Shown: piece by piece, positions 25,322 through 34,181 of the stretch
Position numbering within the stretch: position 1 is the first letter of the stretch
Layout of the letters: the number at the start of each line of letters is the position of its first letter
From: Pseudomonas sp. R28(2017)
Lineage (GTDB): Bacteria; Pseudomonadota; Gammaproteobacteria; Pseudomonadales; Pseudomonadaceae
Assembly (NCBI RefSeq): GCF_002112505.1
Contig: NZ_NEHW01000014.1
Coordinates: 1 to 64,000, forward strand
Direction of reading: 5' to 3'
DNA: 64,000 nucleotides
The notes under the pieces: generated by a model
Told to the model about the DNA's origin: nothing
Databases searched by the model: none
Seen by the model: only the letters and a program-made list of their open reading frames with translations
Made by a program: the position numbers and the translations under genes

Positions 25322-25822
25322 TCACAGGTCCAGGGCCAGACTTTGCCGCCCCTCCAGCGCCAGCAGATACTGCTTGGCCGTCAAGCCCCCGGCAAACCCG
25401 GTCAGGCTCCCGGACGCACCAATCACCCGGTGACACGGGGCAATGATCGAAATCGGGTTGCGCCCGTTGGCCGCGCCCACTGCCCGCACGGCACTGGGGT
25501 TGCCGATCTGCCGGGCGATGTCGCTGTAGCTGCGGGTCTGGCCAAAGGGAATGGTCAGCAAGGCCGCCCACACCTGGCGCTGGAATTCGGTTCCCGCAAA
25601 GTCCAGTTCCAGCTCGAAACGCTGGCGCGTGCCGGCGAAGTACTCGCCCAGCTGGCGGGCCGTTTCGCACAGCATCGGGTGGCGGTCATCGCGGTGCAGC
25701 TCGCCAAGCCGCACGCGGTTCTCGCGCTCCTCCTCCCACAGCACGGCGGCGAGCCGCTCACCGCGTGCCACCAGGGTCAGGGTGCCGACCGGGGACGACA
25801 TGAACGTAAAGGCGCTGGACAT
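25322..25822 (-). CDS. ogt: Methylated-DNA--[protein]-cysteine S-methyltransferase
   Basis: 166 residues. Repairs O6-methylguanine by transferring the methyl group to its own Cys in the motif IIAPCHRVIG. The DNA-binding helix region FQRQVWAALLTIPFGQTRSY and the Arg finger context ANGRNPI are present. This is the single-domain Ogt type without an Ada N-terminal domain. Confidence 0.93.
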   Translation of the reverse strand: MSSAFTFMSSPVGTLTLVARGERLAAVLWEEERENRVRLGELHRDDRHPMLCETARQLGEYFAGTRQRFELELDFAGTEFQRQVWAALLTIPFGQTRSYSDIARQIGNPSAVRAVGAANGRNPISIIAPCHRVIGASGSLTGFAGGLTAKQYLLALEGRQSLALDL

Positions 25823-25900
25823 CGGAATTCCCTACGGCAAACCAGTTTCAGCGCACTTTAACGTCGCCCGCTCCCCACCGCACCCGCTTTCTTGCGCAGG

Positions 25901-27562
25901 TTATTCGGTGAGCAGCGAGTGCCGGATCAACTTCTTGTCGACCTTGCCCACACTGGTTTTCGGGATTTGCTCCACACAACGTACCTGCCGCGGAATCGCC
26001 CACTTGTTCAGGTGGCCGCTGGCGACAAAAGGCTGCAGATGCTCGGCCAGTGCTGCCGCCTCCAGCTGCCGGCCGTCGCGGCACACCAGCAATGCCAGCG
26101 GCTGCTCACCCCACTGTGGGTCCGGCACGCCGATCACCGCCACCGCCTCGACGGCCGGGTGCTGGCTGATCAGGCTTTCCAGCTCGACCGAGCTGATCCA
26201 CTCGCCACCGGTCTTGATCACATCCTTGATCCGGTCGCGGATGCGCACCACGCCGCCGGCGTCGATGCAGGCCAGGTCACCGGTATGCAGCCAGCCACTG
26301 CGCCACAGGGCGGCGCCCTGCTCTGGCTCCTTGAGGTAACCCTGGGTCAACCACGGTGCGCGAACCACCACTTCACCCAGGCGTTCACCATCGTGAGGCA
26401 CGTCATTGCCTGCGTCATCGACGATACGCAGGTCCACCAGCATGATCGGCACGCCGGCGTTTATGCGCAGCGGCACCTGCTCGGCCACCGGCAAGGTCAG
26501 GTCCTGGGCGCTCAGGCGGGTGACGCTGAGCAGCGGGCAGCTTTCCGACATGCCGTAGCCGCAATGCACACGGATGCCGCGATGGCTGGCCCGTTGCGCC
26601 AGCCCGACGGTCAGTGCGCTGCCGCCGAGCAGCATCTTCCAGCCGACCAGGTCGGTACGCCGGCCCTCGTCACTGTCGAGCATCATCTGCAGCACGGTCG
26701 GCACGCAATGCGAGAAGGTCACGCCCTCCTCCCGGTACAGCCGCACCAGGCGGTTGGGCTCGTAGCGCCCCGGGTAGACCTGCTTGATGCCCAGCGCCGT
26801 GGCCACATAGGGCACGCCCCAGGCATGCACATGGAACATCGGCGTGATCGGCATGTACACGTCGCCCTCACGCAACAGTGGCTCGGCGCCGCAGGCAGCC
26901 AGGGTTGCCTGCTCGGCCAAGGTGTGCAGCACCAGCTGGCGATGGCTGAAATACACCCCCTTCGGGTGACCGGTGGTACCGGTGGTGTAGAACAGCGTCG
27001 CCAGGGAATGCTCGTCGAAGTCGGGGAAGTCGAAGCGGGCGTCAGCCGCACCCAGCAGCGCCTCGTACTCGCCCAGCGTGGGCAGTGTCGGCTGGTCACA
27101 GGCGCCATCGCTGAGGCGGATGAAGCCTTGCACGGTTGGCAGCTCGTCGCGCAGCTGTGCCATCAGCGGCAGGAAGTCGTCATGCACCAGCACCAGCCGG
27201 TCTTCGGCATGGTTCATGGTGTAGCGGACCTGCTCGGCGGACAGCCGCACGTTGACGGTGTGCAGCACCGCGCCGAGCATCGGCACGGCGAAGAAACACT
27301 CCAGGGCGCGGTGGCTGTCCCAGTCGAGCAAGGCGACGGTGTCGCCAGGCCTGACCCCGGCCTCGGTGAGCACGTTGGCCAGGCGCTGGATGCGTTCGAC
27401 CAGCGTCGTGTAGCTGTAGCGCAACTGGTCGGCGTAGACGATTTCCTGGTTTGGCTGGTAGCGCACGCCAGACATCAGCAGGCGCTTGATCAGCAGCGGG
27501 TAGCCGTAGGCCTGTTCGGCGGCAGGCATGATACGGGTGGTGGTCATCGTGGCATCCTTCAC
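25901..27562 (-). CDS. Acyl-CoA ligase (AlkK-like fatty acid--CoA synthetase)
   Basis: 553-residue adenylate-forming enzyme that activates a carboxylic acid to its CoA thioester. Motifs: FYTTGTTGHPKGVYFSHRQL (near 195), YGMSESCP, TGDLACID and KTGGEWISSVELE, with the C-terminal catalytic Lys in KTSVGKVDKK. Closest in feel to medium- or long-chain AlkK-type ligases. It is the last gene of a minus-strand operon, overlapping the acyl-CoA dehydrogenase stop by 4 bp, so the two should act in sequence on the same substrate. Chain length unknown. Confidence 0.9.
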   Translation of the reverse strand: MKDATMTTTRIMPAAEQAYGYPLLIKRLLMSGVRYQPNQEIVYADQLRYSYTTLVERIQRLANVLTEAGVRPGDTVALLDWDSHRALECFFAVPMLGAVLHTVNVRLSAEQVRYTMNHAEDRLVLVHDDFLPLMAQLRDELPTVQGFIRLSDGACDQPTLPTLGEYEALLGAADARFDFPDFDEHSLATLFYTTGTTGHPKGVYFSHRQLVLHTLAEQATLAACGAEPLLREGDVYMPITPMFHVHAWGVPYVATALGIKQVYPGRYEPNRLVRLYREEGVTFSHCVPTVLQMMLDSDEGRRTDLVGWKMLLGGSALTVGLAQRASHRGIRVHCGYGMSESCPLLSVTRLSAQDLTLPVAEQVPLRINAGVPIMLVDLRIVDDAGNDVPHDGERLGEVVVRAPWLTQGYLKEPEQGAALWRSGWLHTGDLACIDAGGVVRIRDRIKDVIKTGGEWISSVELESLISQHPAVEAVAVIGVPDPQWGEQPLALLVCRDGRQLEAAALAEHLQPFVASGHLNKWAIPRQVRCVEQIPKTSVGKVDKKLIRHSLLTE

Positions 27563-29328
27563 AGCAGGTCGGCATCGAGCAGGTACAGGCTGTGGCTACC
27601 TGCCTTGACGCTGGCACTCAGCGAGTGAATGCGCGGCAGCAGGCGCGCGAAGTAGAACCGCGCGGTGGCCAGCTTGCTCTGGTGGAACGGCTCGGGCTGC
27701 GCCGTGTTCAGGGCGACTTCGGCCATGCGGGCCCACAGGTAGGCATAGAGCGTGTAGCCGAACACGTGCAGGTATTCCACCGAGGCAGCACCGATCTCAC
27801 GGGGGTCGCCCTGGCCACGGTCGAGGACCCAGGCGGTCAGTTGGTCGAGGTTGTCCATGGCCGCCAGCAACGGCGCGCCGAACTCGGCCGGCAACGTTGC
27901 GGCGTACACGCTGATCTCTGCCGCCAGCAGGCGATACGCCTGGCCACCGTCGCCCAAAAGCTTGCGCCCCACCAGGTCGAGGGCCTGGATGCCGTTGGCA
28001 CCTTCGTAGATCTGGGTGATGCGGCAATCACGAATCAGCTGTTCCTGGCCCCATTCACGGATGTAACCGTGGCCACCGAACACCTGCTGGCCATGCACGG
28101 TGGTCTCCAGCCCCATGTCGGTGAGAAAGGCCTTGGCCACCGGGGTCAGCAACGCCACCTTGGCCTCGGCCAGGCGGCGGGCGCTGGCATCCTCGCTGTA
28201 CTTGGCCAGGTCCAGCTGCAGCGCCACGTAGGTGGAGAATGCCCGCCCGCCTTCGTTCAGGGCCTTCATGGTCAGCAGCATGCGCCGCACATCCGGGTGC
28301 ACGACGATCGGGTCGGCAGCCTGCCCGGGCGCCTCGGCGCCGGTCGGGGCACGGCCCTGCTGGCGGTCGCGGGCATAGGCGATGGCGTTCTGGTAGGAGC
28401 GCTCGCCCAGGGCCAGGCCCTGGATACCCACGCCCAAACGCTCGTAGTTCATCATGGTGAACATGGCATTGAGGCCCTTGTTCGGCTCACCGACCAGGTA
28501 GCCGATGGCGCTGTCGAAGTTCATCACGCAGGTGGCCGAGGCCTTGATACCCATCTTGTGCTCGATCGAGCCGCAGCTGACGGCATTGGCCTCGCCCAGC
28601 GCGCCATCGTCGTCGACCAGCACTTTGGGCACCAGGAACAGGGAAATGCCCTTGGCACCGGCGGGTGCGTCGGGCAAGCGGGCCAGCACCAGGTGGATGA
28701 TGTTCTCGGTCAGGTCCTGCTCACCGCCGGTGATGAAGATCTTGGTGCCGCTGACCCGGTAACGGCCATCGGCCGCCGGTTCCGCGCGGGTGCGCAGCAG
28801 GCCCAGGTCGGTGCCGCAGTGCGGCTCGGTCAGGCACATCGAGCCGGTCCAGCGCCCTTCGTACATCGGCGGCAGGTAACGGGCCTTGAGCGGTTCGCTG
28901 GCGTGGTTGAGCAGCGACAGGCAAGCGCCTGCGGTAAGCATCGGGTACAGGCCAAACGACAGGTTGGCGGCGTTGAGCATCTCTTCGAGCTGGGCGCCGA
29001 TCACTTTCGGCATGCCCATGCCGCCGTACTCCGGCCCGCCAGCCACACCTACCCAGCCATCTTCGGCGAACGCCCGGTAGGCGTCGGCAAAGCCATCCGG
29101 GGTGATCACACGGCCGTCTTCCCAGCGGCAACCCTGTTCGTCACCGGTGCGGTTGAGCGGTGCCACCACCTCGGCAATCAGCTTGCCGGCCTGTTCGAGC
29201 ACGGCCCGGGCAGTGTCGGCGTCGACCTGCTCGGCCAGTGCCGGGGTCTGCGCCCACCAGGCCGGGATATCGAACACTTCGTTGAACAGGAAATCCATGT
29301 CGCGCAGTGGCGGAAGGTAATCAGACAT
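27559..29328 (-). CDS. Acyl-CoA dehydrogenase (DmdC-like long form)
   Basis: 589 residues, longer than the usual 380-400 and matching the DmdC/FadE-like branch with an extra C-terminal domain. Sequence landmarks: MCLTEPHCGTDLG (FAD/substrate loop), FITGGEQDLTENIIHLVLAR and the C-terminal RITQIYEGANGIQALDLVGRK. Introduces the alpha-beta double bond in an acyl-CoA. The start MSDYLPPLRDMDF at 29328 overlaps the RND gene stop by 8 bp. The glutamate in YEGANGIQ fits the catalytic-base region. Confidence 0.92.
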   Translation of the reverse strand: MSDYLPPLRDMDFLFNEVFDIPAWWAQTPALAEQVDADTARAVLEQAGKLIAEVVAPLNRTGDEQGCRWEDGRVITPDGFADAYRAFAEDGWVGVAGGPEYGGMGMPKVIGAQLEEMLNAANLSFGLYPMLTAGACLSLLNHASEPLKARYLPPMYEGRWTGSMCLTEPHCGTDLGLLRTRAEPAADGRYRVSGTKIFITGGEQDLTENIIHLVLARLPDAPAGAKGISLFLVPKVLVDDDGALGEANAVSCGSIEHKMGIKASATCVMNFDSAIGYLVGEPNKGLNAMFTMMNYERLGVGIQGLALGERSYQNAIAYARDRQQGRAPTGAEAPGQAADPIVVHPDVRRMLLTMKALNEGGRAFSTYVALQLDLAKYSEDASARRLAEAKVALLTPVAKAFLTDMGLETTVHGQQVFGGHGYIREWGQEQLIRDCRITQIYEGANGIQALDLVGRKLLGDGGQAYRLLAAEISVYAATLPAEFGAPLLAAMDNLDQLTAWVLDRGQGDPREIGAASVEYLHVFGYTLYAYLWARMAEVALNTAQPEPFHQSKLATARFYFARLLPRIHSLSASVKAGSHSLYLLDADLL

Positions 29329-31786
29329 GAGGCGAACACTCGGTTTCTTGGGTTGACGAACGTGACGCGGCACGGGCCCGGCTCGCCGCCGGGGCGCCAT
29401 GGCCGCGCAGGAGGAAGTGCGACAGCGCCGGGATCAGCACCAGCGCGCCGAGCATGTTCCACAGGAACATGAAGGTCAGCAGCAGGCCCATGTCGGCCTG
29501 GAACTTGATCGGCGACCAGGCCCAACCGACCACGCCTGCAGCCAGGGTGATGCCCACCAGGCCGACCACGCGCCCGGTGAAGGCCACGGCCTTCTGGTAA
29601 GCCTCGGCCAGCGGTAGGCCGGCACGCTGGTGATGCAGCTGCACGCTGAGCAGGTACAACGCGTAGTCGACGCCAATGCCCACGCCCAGGGCGATCACCG
29701 GCAAGGTGGCGACCTTGACGCCGATGCCCATGGCCACCATCAGCGCTTCGCACAGCAGCGAGGTGAGCATCAGTGGCAGGATCGCCACCAGGGTCGCGCG
29801 CCAACTGCGGAAGGTGAACAGGCAGAACACTGTTACCGCCAGGTACACCAGCAACAGCATGCGGTGGTTGGCCTCGCGCACGACGATATTGGTGGCGGCC
29901 TCGATGCCGGCGCTGCCGGCGGCCAGCAGGAACTGGCGGTCCTCGCCGCTGTTGTCCTGGGCGAAGCGCTCGGCGGTGGCGGCGACCTGCGCCAGGGTGT
30001 CGGCGCGGTGGTCCTTGAGGTAGGCGATCACCGGCATCAGCGAACAGTCATTGTTGAACAGCTCCGGGGTGTTGACCGAGGCCTGCTGGGCCGCGTAGTT
30101 GAGCACGTCCTGGTTGCGCTGCAGGCTGTTCAGGCGCGGGTTGCCCTCGTAGGTGCCGGCGGTGATCTGGCGCACCGCGTTGGCCAGCGACAAGGTGGTC
30201 TGTACCCCGGGCAGCTGCTGCAGCTCCCAGGCCAGGCGGTCGGCCAGCACCAGCGTCTGGTAGCGCAGGCAGCCTTCAGGCGGCGTCTTGACCATTACCG
30301 CGAAGGTGTCGCTGCTCAGGGCGTAGTGGCTGGTGATGAAGGCGTTGTCGCGGTTGTAGCGCGAGTCGGCGCGCAGCTCCGGGGCACCGCTGTCGAGGTC
30401 GCCGATCTTCAGTTGCAGGCTGCCCCACACGCCGATGGCGGCCAAGGCCACGGCCACCAGCAAGGCGCCCGTGGCCCACTTGCGCTCGGTGAAACGGTCG
30501 AGCAGGTCCCACAGGCGGCCAAAGCCACGGTGCTGCGCCGCGCGGGCATCAATGTACAACGCGCGCTCGGCAGCCTTGCGGCCCACGCCGACATACGACA
30601 GCGCCACCGGCATCAGCAGCAGCGAGGTGAAGATCAGCACCGCCACGCCAATGCTGGCGGTGATGGCCAGGTCCTGGATCACCGGGATATCGATCAGCAT
30701 CAGCACGGCAAAGCCCACGGCGTCCGCCAGCAACGCGGTGACCCCGGCCACGAACAGGCGGCGGAAGGTGTAGCGCGCGGCGATCTGCCGGTGGGTGCCA
30801 CGGCCGATGTCCTGGAGGATGCCGTTCATCTTCTGCGCGGCGTGCGATACACCGATGGCGAAGATCAGGAACGGCACCAGGATCGAATACGGGTCGATGG
30901 CATAGCCCAGCCAGGCGACGATGCCCAGTTGCCAGACCACCGCCGTCAGCGAACACAGCACCACCAGCAAGGTGCTGCGTACGCAGCGGGTGTACAGGTA
31001 GATGATCACCAGGCTGGTGACCACGGCCAGGGCAAAGAACGCCATCACCTGGATCAGGCCATCGATCAGGTCACCCATCAACTTGGCGAAGCCGATCACG
31101 TGGATCTGGTACTGGCCGCTGGCCTGGTACTGGTTGCGCAGCTGTTCGAGCTTTTGCGAGAAGGCGTGGTAGTCGATGCCTTTGCCGGTGGCCGAGTCCT
31201 GATCCAGCAGCGGCACGATCAGCATGCTCGACTTGAAGTCCCGGGCCACCAGGCTGCCGACGATGTTGGCGCGCTCGATGTTCTGGCGCAGCTGCTCGAT
31301 GTCGGCGGCCCCGCCCTGGTAGCCATCGGGCATCACCGGCCCGCCCTGGAAGCCCTCTTCGGTGACCTCGGTCCAGCGCACGGCGGGGCTCCACAGCGAT
31401 TTCATCCAGGCGCGGTCGACACCGTCACTGAGGAACAGCTCGTCGTTGATCTGGCGCAGGGTCTGCAGGTAGTCGGGGTCGAAGATGTCGCCACGGGTGT
31501 TTTCCAGCACCACCCGCACCGAGTTGCCCAGGCCGCGCAGCGATTGGCGGTTTGCCAGGTAGTGCTGGATGTAGGGGTGGCTCTGCGGCAGCATCTTCTC
31601 GAAGCTGGGGCGCAGCTCCAGGCGGGTGAACGCCATGTAGCCCAGCACCAGGGTGGTCAGGAGCATGCACAGCACGAAGCCCAGGCGATGGTTGAACACC
31701 AGGCGCTCCAGGCGATTGCCCGAACGGGGGTCGAAGTCGGCGAGGTTGTGAATCACCGGCAGTGGGTCTTGGCGGATATCGGCCAT
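29321..31786 (-). CDS. RND/MMPL-family permease
   Basis: 821 residues with 12 predicted transmembrane segments arranged as two halves: one TM, a large periplasmic loop and a five- to six-TM bundle, twice. The bundles contain sterol-sensing-domain-like segments (GVGIGVDYALYLLSV, AIGVSHAAQKMNG). Unlike drug-efflux RND pumps it has no adaptor gene beside it. MMPL relatives move lipids or other hydrophobic molecules. Starts TGATG-coupled to the YCF48-like gene. Direction of transport unknown. Confidence 0.88.
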   Translation of the reverse strand: MADIRQDPLPVIHNLADFDPRSGNRLERLVFNHRLGFVLCMLLTTLVLGYMAFTRLELRPSFEKMLPQSHPYIQHYLANRQSLRGLGNSVRVVLENTRGDIFDPDYLQTLRQINDELFLSDGVDRAWMKSLWSPAVRWTEVTEEGFQGGPVMPDGYQGGAADIEQLRQNIERANIVGSLVARDFKSSMLIVPLLDQDSATGKGIDYHAFSQKLEQLRNQYQASGQYQIHVIGFAKLMGDLIDGLIQVMAFFALAVVTSLVIIYLYTRCVRSTLLVVLCSLTAVVWQLGIVAWLGYAIDPYSILVPFLIFAIGVSHAAQKMNGILQDIGRGTHRQIAARYTFRRLFVAGVTALLADAVGFAVLMLIDIPVIQDLAITASIGVAVLIFTSLLLMPVALSYVGVGRKAAERALYIDARAAQHRGFGRLWDLLDRFTERKWATGALLVAVALAAIGVWGSLQLKIGDLDSGAPELRADSRYNRDNAFITSHYALSSDTFAVMVKTPPEGCLRYQTLVLADRLAWELQQLPGVQTTLSLANAVRQITAGTYEGNPRLNSLQRNQDVLNYAAQQASVNTPELFNNDCSLMPVIAYLKDHRADTLAQVAATAERFAQDNSGEDRQFLLAAGSAGIEAATNIVVREANHRMLLLVYLAVTVFCLFTFRSWRATLVAILPLMLTSLLCEALMVAMGIGVKVATLPVIALGVGIGVDYALYLLSVQLHHQRAGLPLAEAYQKAVAFTGRVVGLVGITLAAGVVGWAWSPIKFQADMGLLLTFMFLWNMLGALVLIPALSHFLLRGHGAPAASRARAASRSSTQETECSPHV

Positions 31787-32763
31787 CAGGGTCTTCTCTC
31801 GTCGAAGGTGCGCACGCCCCGCTCGCCCACCAGCACCAGCCCGGTAGCGGCGGTGCTGGCAAGCGCGGTCACCGGGCCGCGGGTGGCTTGTGGCTGCGGG
31901 CTGAAGCTGGCGCCGCCATCGCGGCTGAGCAGCAGGTCGCCGGCCTGGCTGGCCAGCCAGACATCGCCGGAGGCCGTCAGGCTGGCTGCCGTCAGGCTGG
32001 TCTGCACGCCACTGCTGACCGGCTGCCATTGCTGGCCGCCGTCGGTGCTGCGGTAGGCATTGCCACGCAAGCCGTAGATCAGCAGCAGCCCGGGTTTGCC
32101 CACCGCGCCGAACAAGGTGCCGGCATAGGGCGTCGACACCTGGGTGAAGCGTTCACCCGCGGCATCCAGCTTGAGCAACAGGCCCTGTTCGCCGGTGATG
32201 TACAGTGCATCACCCACCGGCGCCAGGCTGGTCAGGTGCAAGCCTTGCGGGTTGTCGCTGTGGTCCTGCCAGGGCAACCAGTGCTGGCCGCCGTCATCGG
32301 TGCGCAGCAGCAGGTTGAACAGGCCTACGGCATAGCCATGCTGGGCATCGCTGAACCACACATCGAGCAAGGTGCTGTCGGTGCCATCGGCGAGCGCACG
32401 GCCATCGAGCTGCTTTTCCCAGTGCTGGCCACCGTCGCGACTGTGCAACACCACGCCGTCGTTGCCCACCGCCCAACCGTGCTCGGCAGTGGCGAAGCTG
32501 ACGGCGTTGAGGTCGGCGCTGACCGGCACCTGGGCCTGCTGCCAGTGCGCGCCATGGTCGTCGGAATACAGGATGTGCCCACGCGGGCCCACCGCCACCA
32601 GGCGCTCACCGGCCCGGGTCACATCCCGCAGCGCACTGCTGGCGGCCAGTGCACTGGGCATCGCCGGCAGGTCCAGCACGTCGGTGAAAGGCGCTGCCTG
32701 GGCCGCGCCTTGCAGCGCAACCCAGCACAGCATCGCCACGCTGCATCGTTTGAAGACAGACAT
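31786..32763 (-). CDS. YCF48/BNR-repeat periplasmic protein
   Basis: 325 residues with a signal peptide (MSVFKRCSVAMLCW...GAAQA) and repeated W-containing blades such as SDDHGAHWQQAQVP, SRDGGQHWEKQ and TDDGGQHWLPW, giving a beta-propeller related to photosystem II assembly factor YCF48. The start at 32763 has AGAGG 8 nt upstream. Such proteins are often found next to RND permeases in DUF1302/DUF1329 clusters, perhaps as an assembly or adaptor factor (inference). Confidence 0.85.
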   Translation of the reverse strand: MSVFKRCSVAMLCWVALQGAAQAAPFTDVLDLPAMPSALAASSALRDVTRAGERLVAVGPRGHILYSDDHGAHWQQAQVPVSADLNAVSFATAEHGWAVGNDGVVLHSRDGGQHWEKQLDGRALADGTDSTLLDVWFSDAQHGYAVGLFNLLLRTDDGGQHWLPWQDHSDNPQGLHLTSLAPVGDALYITGEQGLLLKLDAAGERFTQVSTPYAGTLFGAVGKPGLLLIYGLRGNAYRSTDGGQQWQPVSSGVQTSLTAASLTASGDVWLASQAGDLLLSRDGGASFSPQPQATRGPVTALASTAATGLVLVGERGVRTFDERRP

Positions 32764-32785
32764 TGCGAACCTCTGCGCCATGCGC

Positions 32786-34144
32786 TCAGCGGATGCCGTT
32801 GCCGGCCAGCGATTCAGGCGACCACTGGGCCTTGGACAGCGGGTCGATGTAGCGGATGCCGCCATAGGCACCGACCACGCCGTTGAGGTTGTAGGTGCCG
32901 CCGACCAGGTCGTAGATCATGAACGGCGTGGCATCCGGGGTCTGCTTGTCGTAGCTCTGGGTGAGGAAGGCGAACGAGCCACGGTACAGCTGGCCACGGG
33001 CGTCGTACTGGTCGGAGGCCAGGGCTACCCAGCTGTCTTCGTCGAGGTAGAAGCGGCGCTTGTGGTAGATGTGCCGCGCACCGTCCTTGAGCTTGCCTTC
33101 CACCACCCACACGCGGTGTTTTTCCCAGCGCACGAACTGCGGAGCGAGGTGGTTGGGGGTGATCAGCTGCTTGACGTCGGTGTTGTAGGTCAGCTGGTAG
33201 GTGTTGTACGGCACGTACATTTCCTGCTTGCCGACCAGGGCCCAGTCGTAGCGGTCGAGGGCGCCGTTGAAGACGAACACGTCATCGTAGGTGCCGGAAC
33301 CCGAGGTGCCCGGGTTGGGCGTGTCGTAGGCCAGGTTCGGCGCCAGCTTGACCCGCCGCTGCCCAGGCAGGTACTGCCAGGCGCTGCGCGGCTGCACCAG
33401 CGGGTTGGCGGCATCGCGCAGCATCATCGCTTCACCGGCACGGCGGGCGGGGCCGGTGTACACCAGTTTCATCTGGTAGTAGGTGTCCTTGGCGCCGATC
33501 GGCTTGTTCATGTCTTCATAGATCGGGTAGCTGATGTTGGCCTGGCCGGTGGTCGACAGCGTGGGCTTGCCGGCCGCGTCGACGTTCCACGAATCGTACT
33601 TGGCGGTCATGCTCACGCCCTGGTAGCGCAGCAGGAAGTTCCACATGGCCTCGGCGCCGTTCTGCGGGATCGGGAACGGGATGCCCGGCAGTACGTTGTC
33701 CACCGCGGTGCCGCCCTCCTGGCTCTTGGCACCGGTGGCGTTCTTCAGGGTGTTGTCCAGCACCGCCTGGGGCAGCGCGACGCTGCGGTGGGTCGGGTAG
33801 ACATCGACGCGCATGGTCGGGAAGCGCTTGAGCAGTTCAAGGGTGGTGGCCGTCAGCTGGGCCTTGTACTGCTCGGCGTTCTTGCCATCGATGACCAGCA
33901 GCGGCTTCTCGTTGGCGAACGGGTCGGGGCGCATGCTGGCGCCGCTCTGGTAGCCGGCGGGCGGCGTCTGCAGGCCGCCCTGGTAGGCCGGGATCGAACC
34001 ATCGGCATTGGCGGCCTTTTCCGCACCCAGGGTGGTCAGGCTCTTGCCCAGCTTGGCAGCCTGGTCAGGGGATACTGCGGCGTGGGCCGCGTTGAGGGCA
34101 GCCAGCGACAGGCACGTGGCCAACAGGGTGTTCACGTAGTTCAT
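32786..34144 (-). CDS. DUF1329 envelope protein (LolB-like fold family)
   Basis: 452 residues with a signal peptide ending AAHA. The mature part opens VSPDQAAKLGKSLTTLGAEK and contains the repeated aromatic beta-strand pattern typical of DUF1329, with RRKL-like RRVKLAPNLAYDTPNP and WVVEGKLKDGARHIYHKRRFY. The family is predicted to have a LolA/LolB-like lipid-binding fold. It is always seen, as far as I recall, beside DUF1302 proteins. It lies 22 bp from the next gene, clearly in one operon. Exact role unknown. Confidence 0.88.
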   Translation of the reverse strand: MNYVNTLLATCLSLAALNAAHAAVSPDQAAKLGKSLTTLGAEKAANADGSIPAYQGGLQTPPAGYQSGASMRPDPFANEKPLLVIDGKNAEQYKAQLTATTLELLKRFPTMRVDVYPTHRSVALPQAVLDNTLKNATGAKSQEGGTAVDNVLPGIPFPIPQNGAEAMWNFLLRYQGVSMTAKYDSWNVDAAGKPTLSTTGQANISYPIYEDMNKPIGAKDTYYQMKLVYTGPARRAGEAMMLRDAANPLVQPRSAWQYLPGQRRVKLAPNLAYDTPNPGTSGSGTYDDVFVFNGALDRYDWALVGKQEMYVPYNTYQLTYNTDVKQLITPNHLAPQFVRWEKHRVWVVEGKLKDGARHIYHKRRFYLDEDSWVALASDQYDARGQLYRGSFAFLTQSYDKQTPDATPFMIYDLVGGTYNLNGVVGAYGGIRYIDPLSKAQWSPESLAGNGIR

Positions 34145-34156
34145 GATTGTTGTTTT
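34145..34156 (-). promoter_or_regulatory. CA motif directly before the DUF1329 start
   Basis: The minus strand reads AAAACAACAATC immediately before the ATG, fitting the Hfq/Crc pattern within the initiation region. Confidence 0.45.
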
Positions 34157-34181
34157 CCTGTGAAGTCTGTGGGGTCGGGTC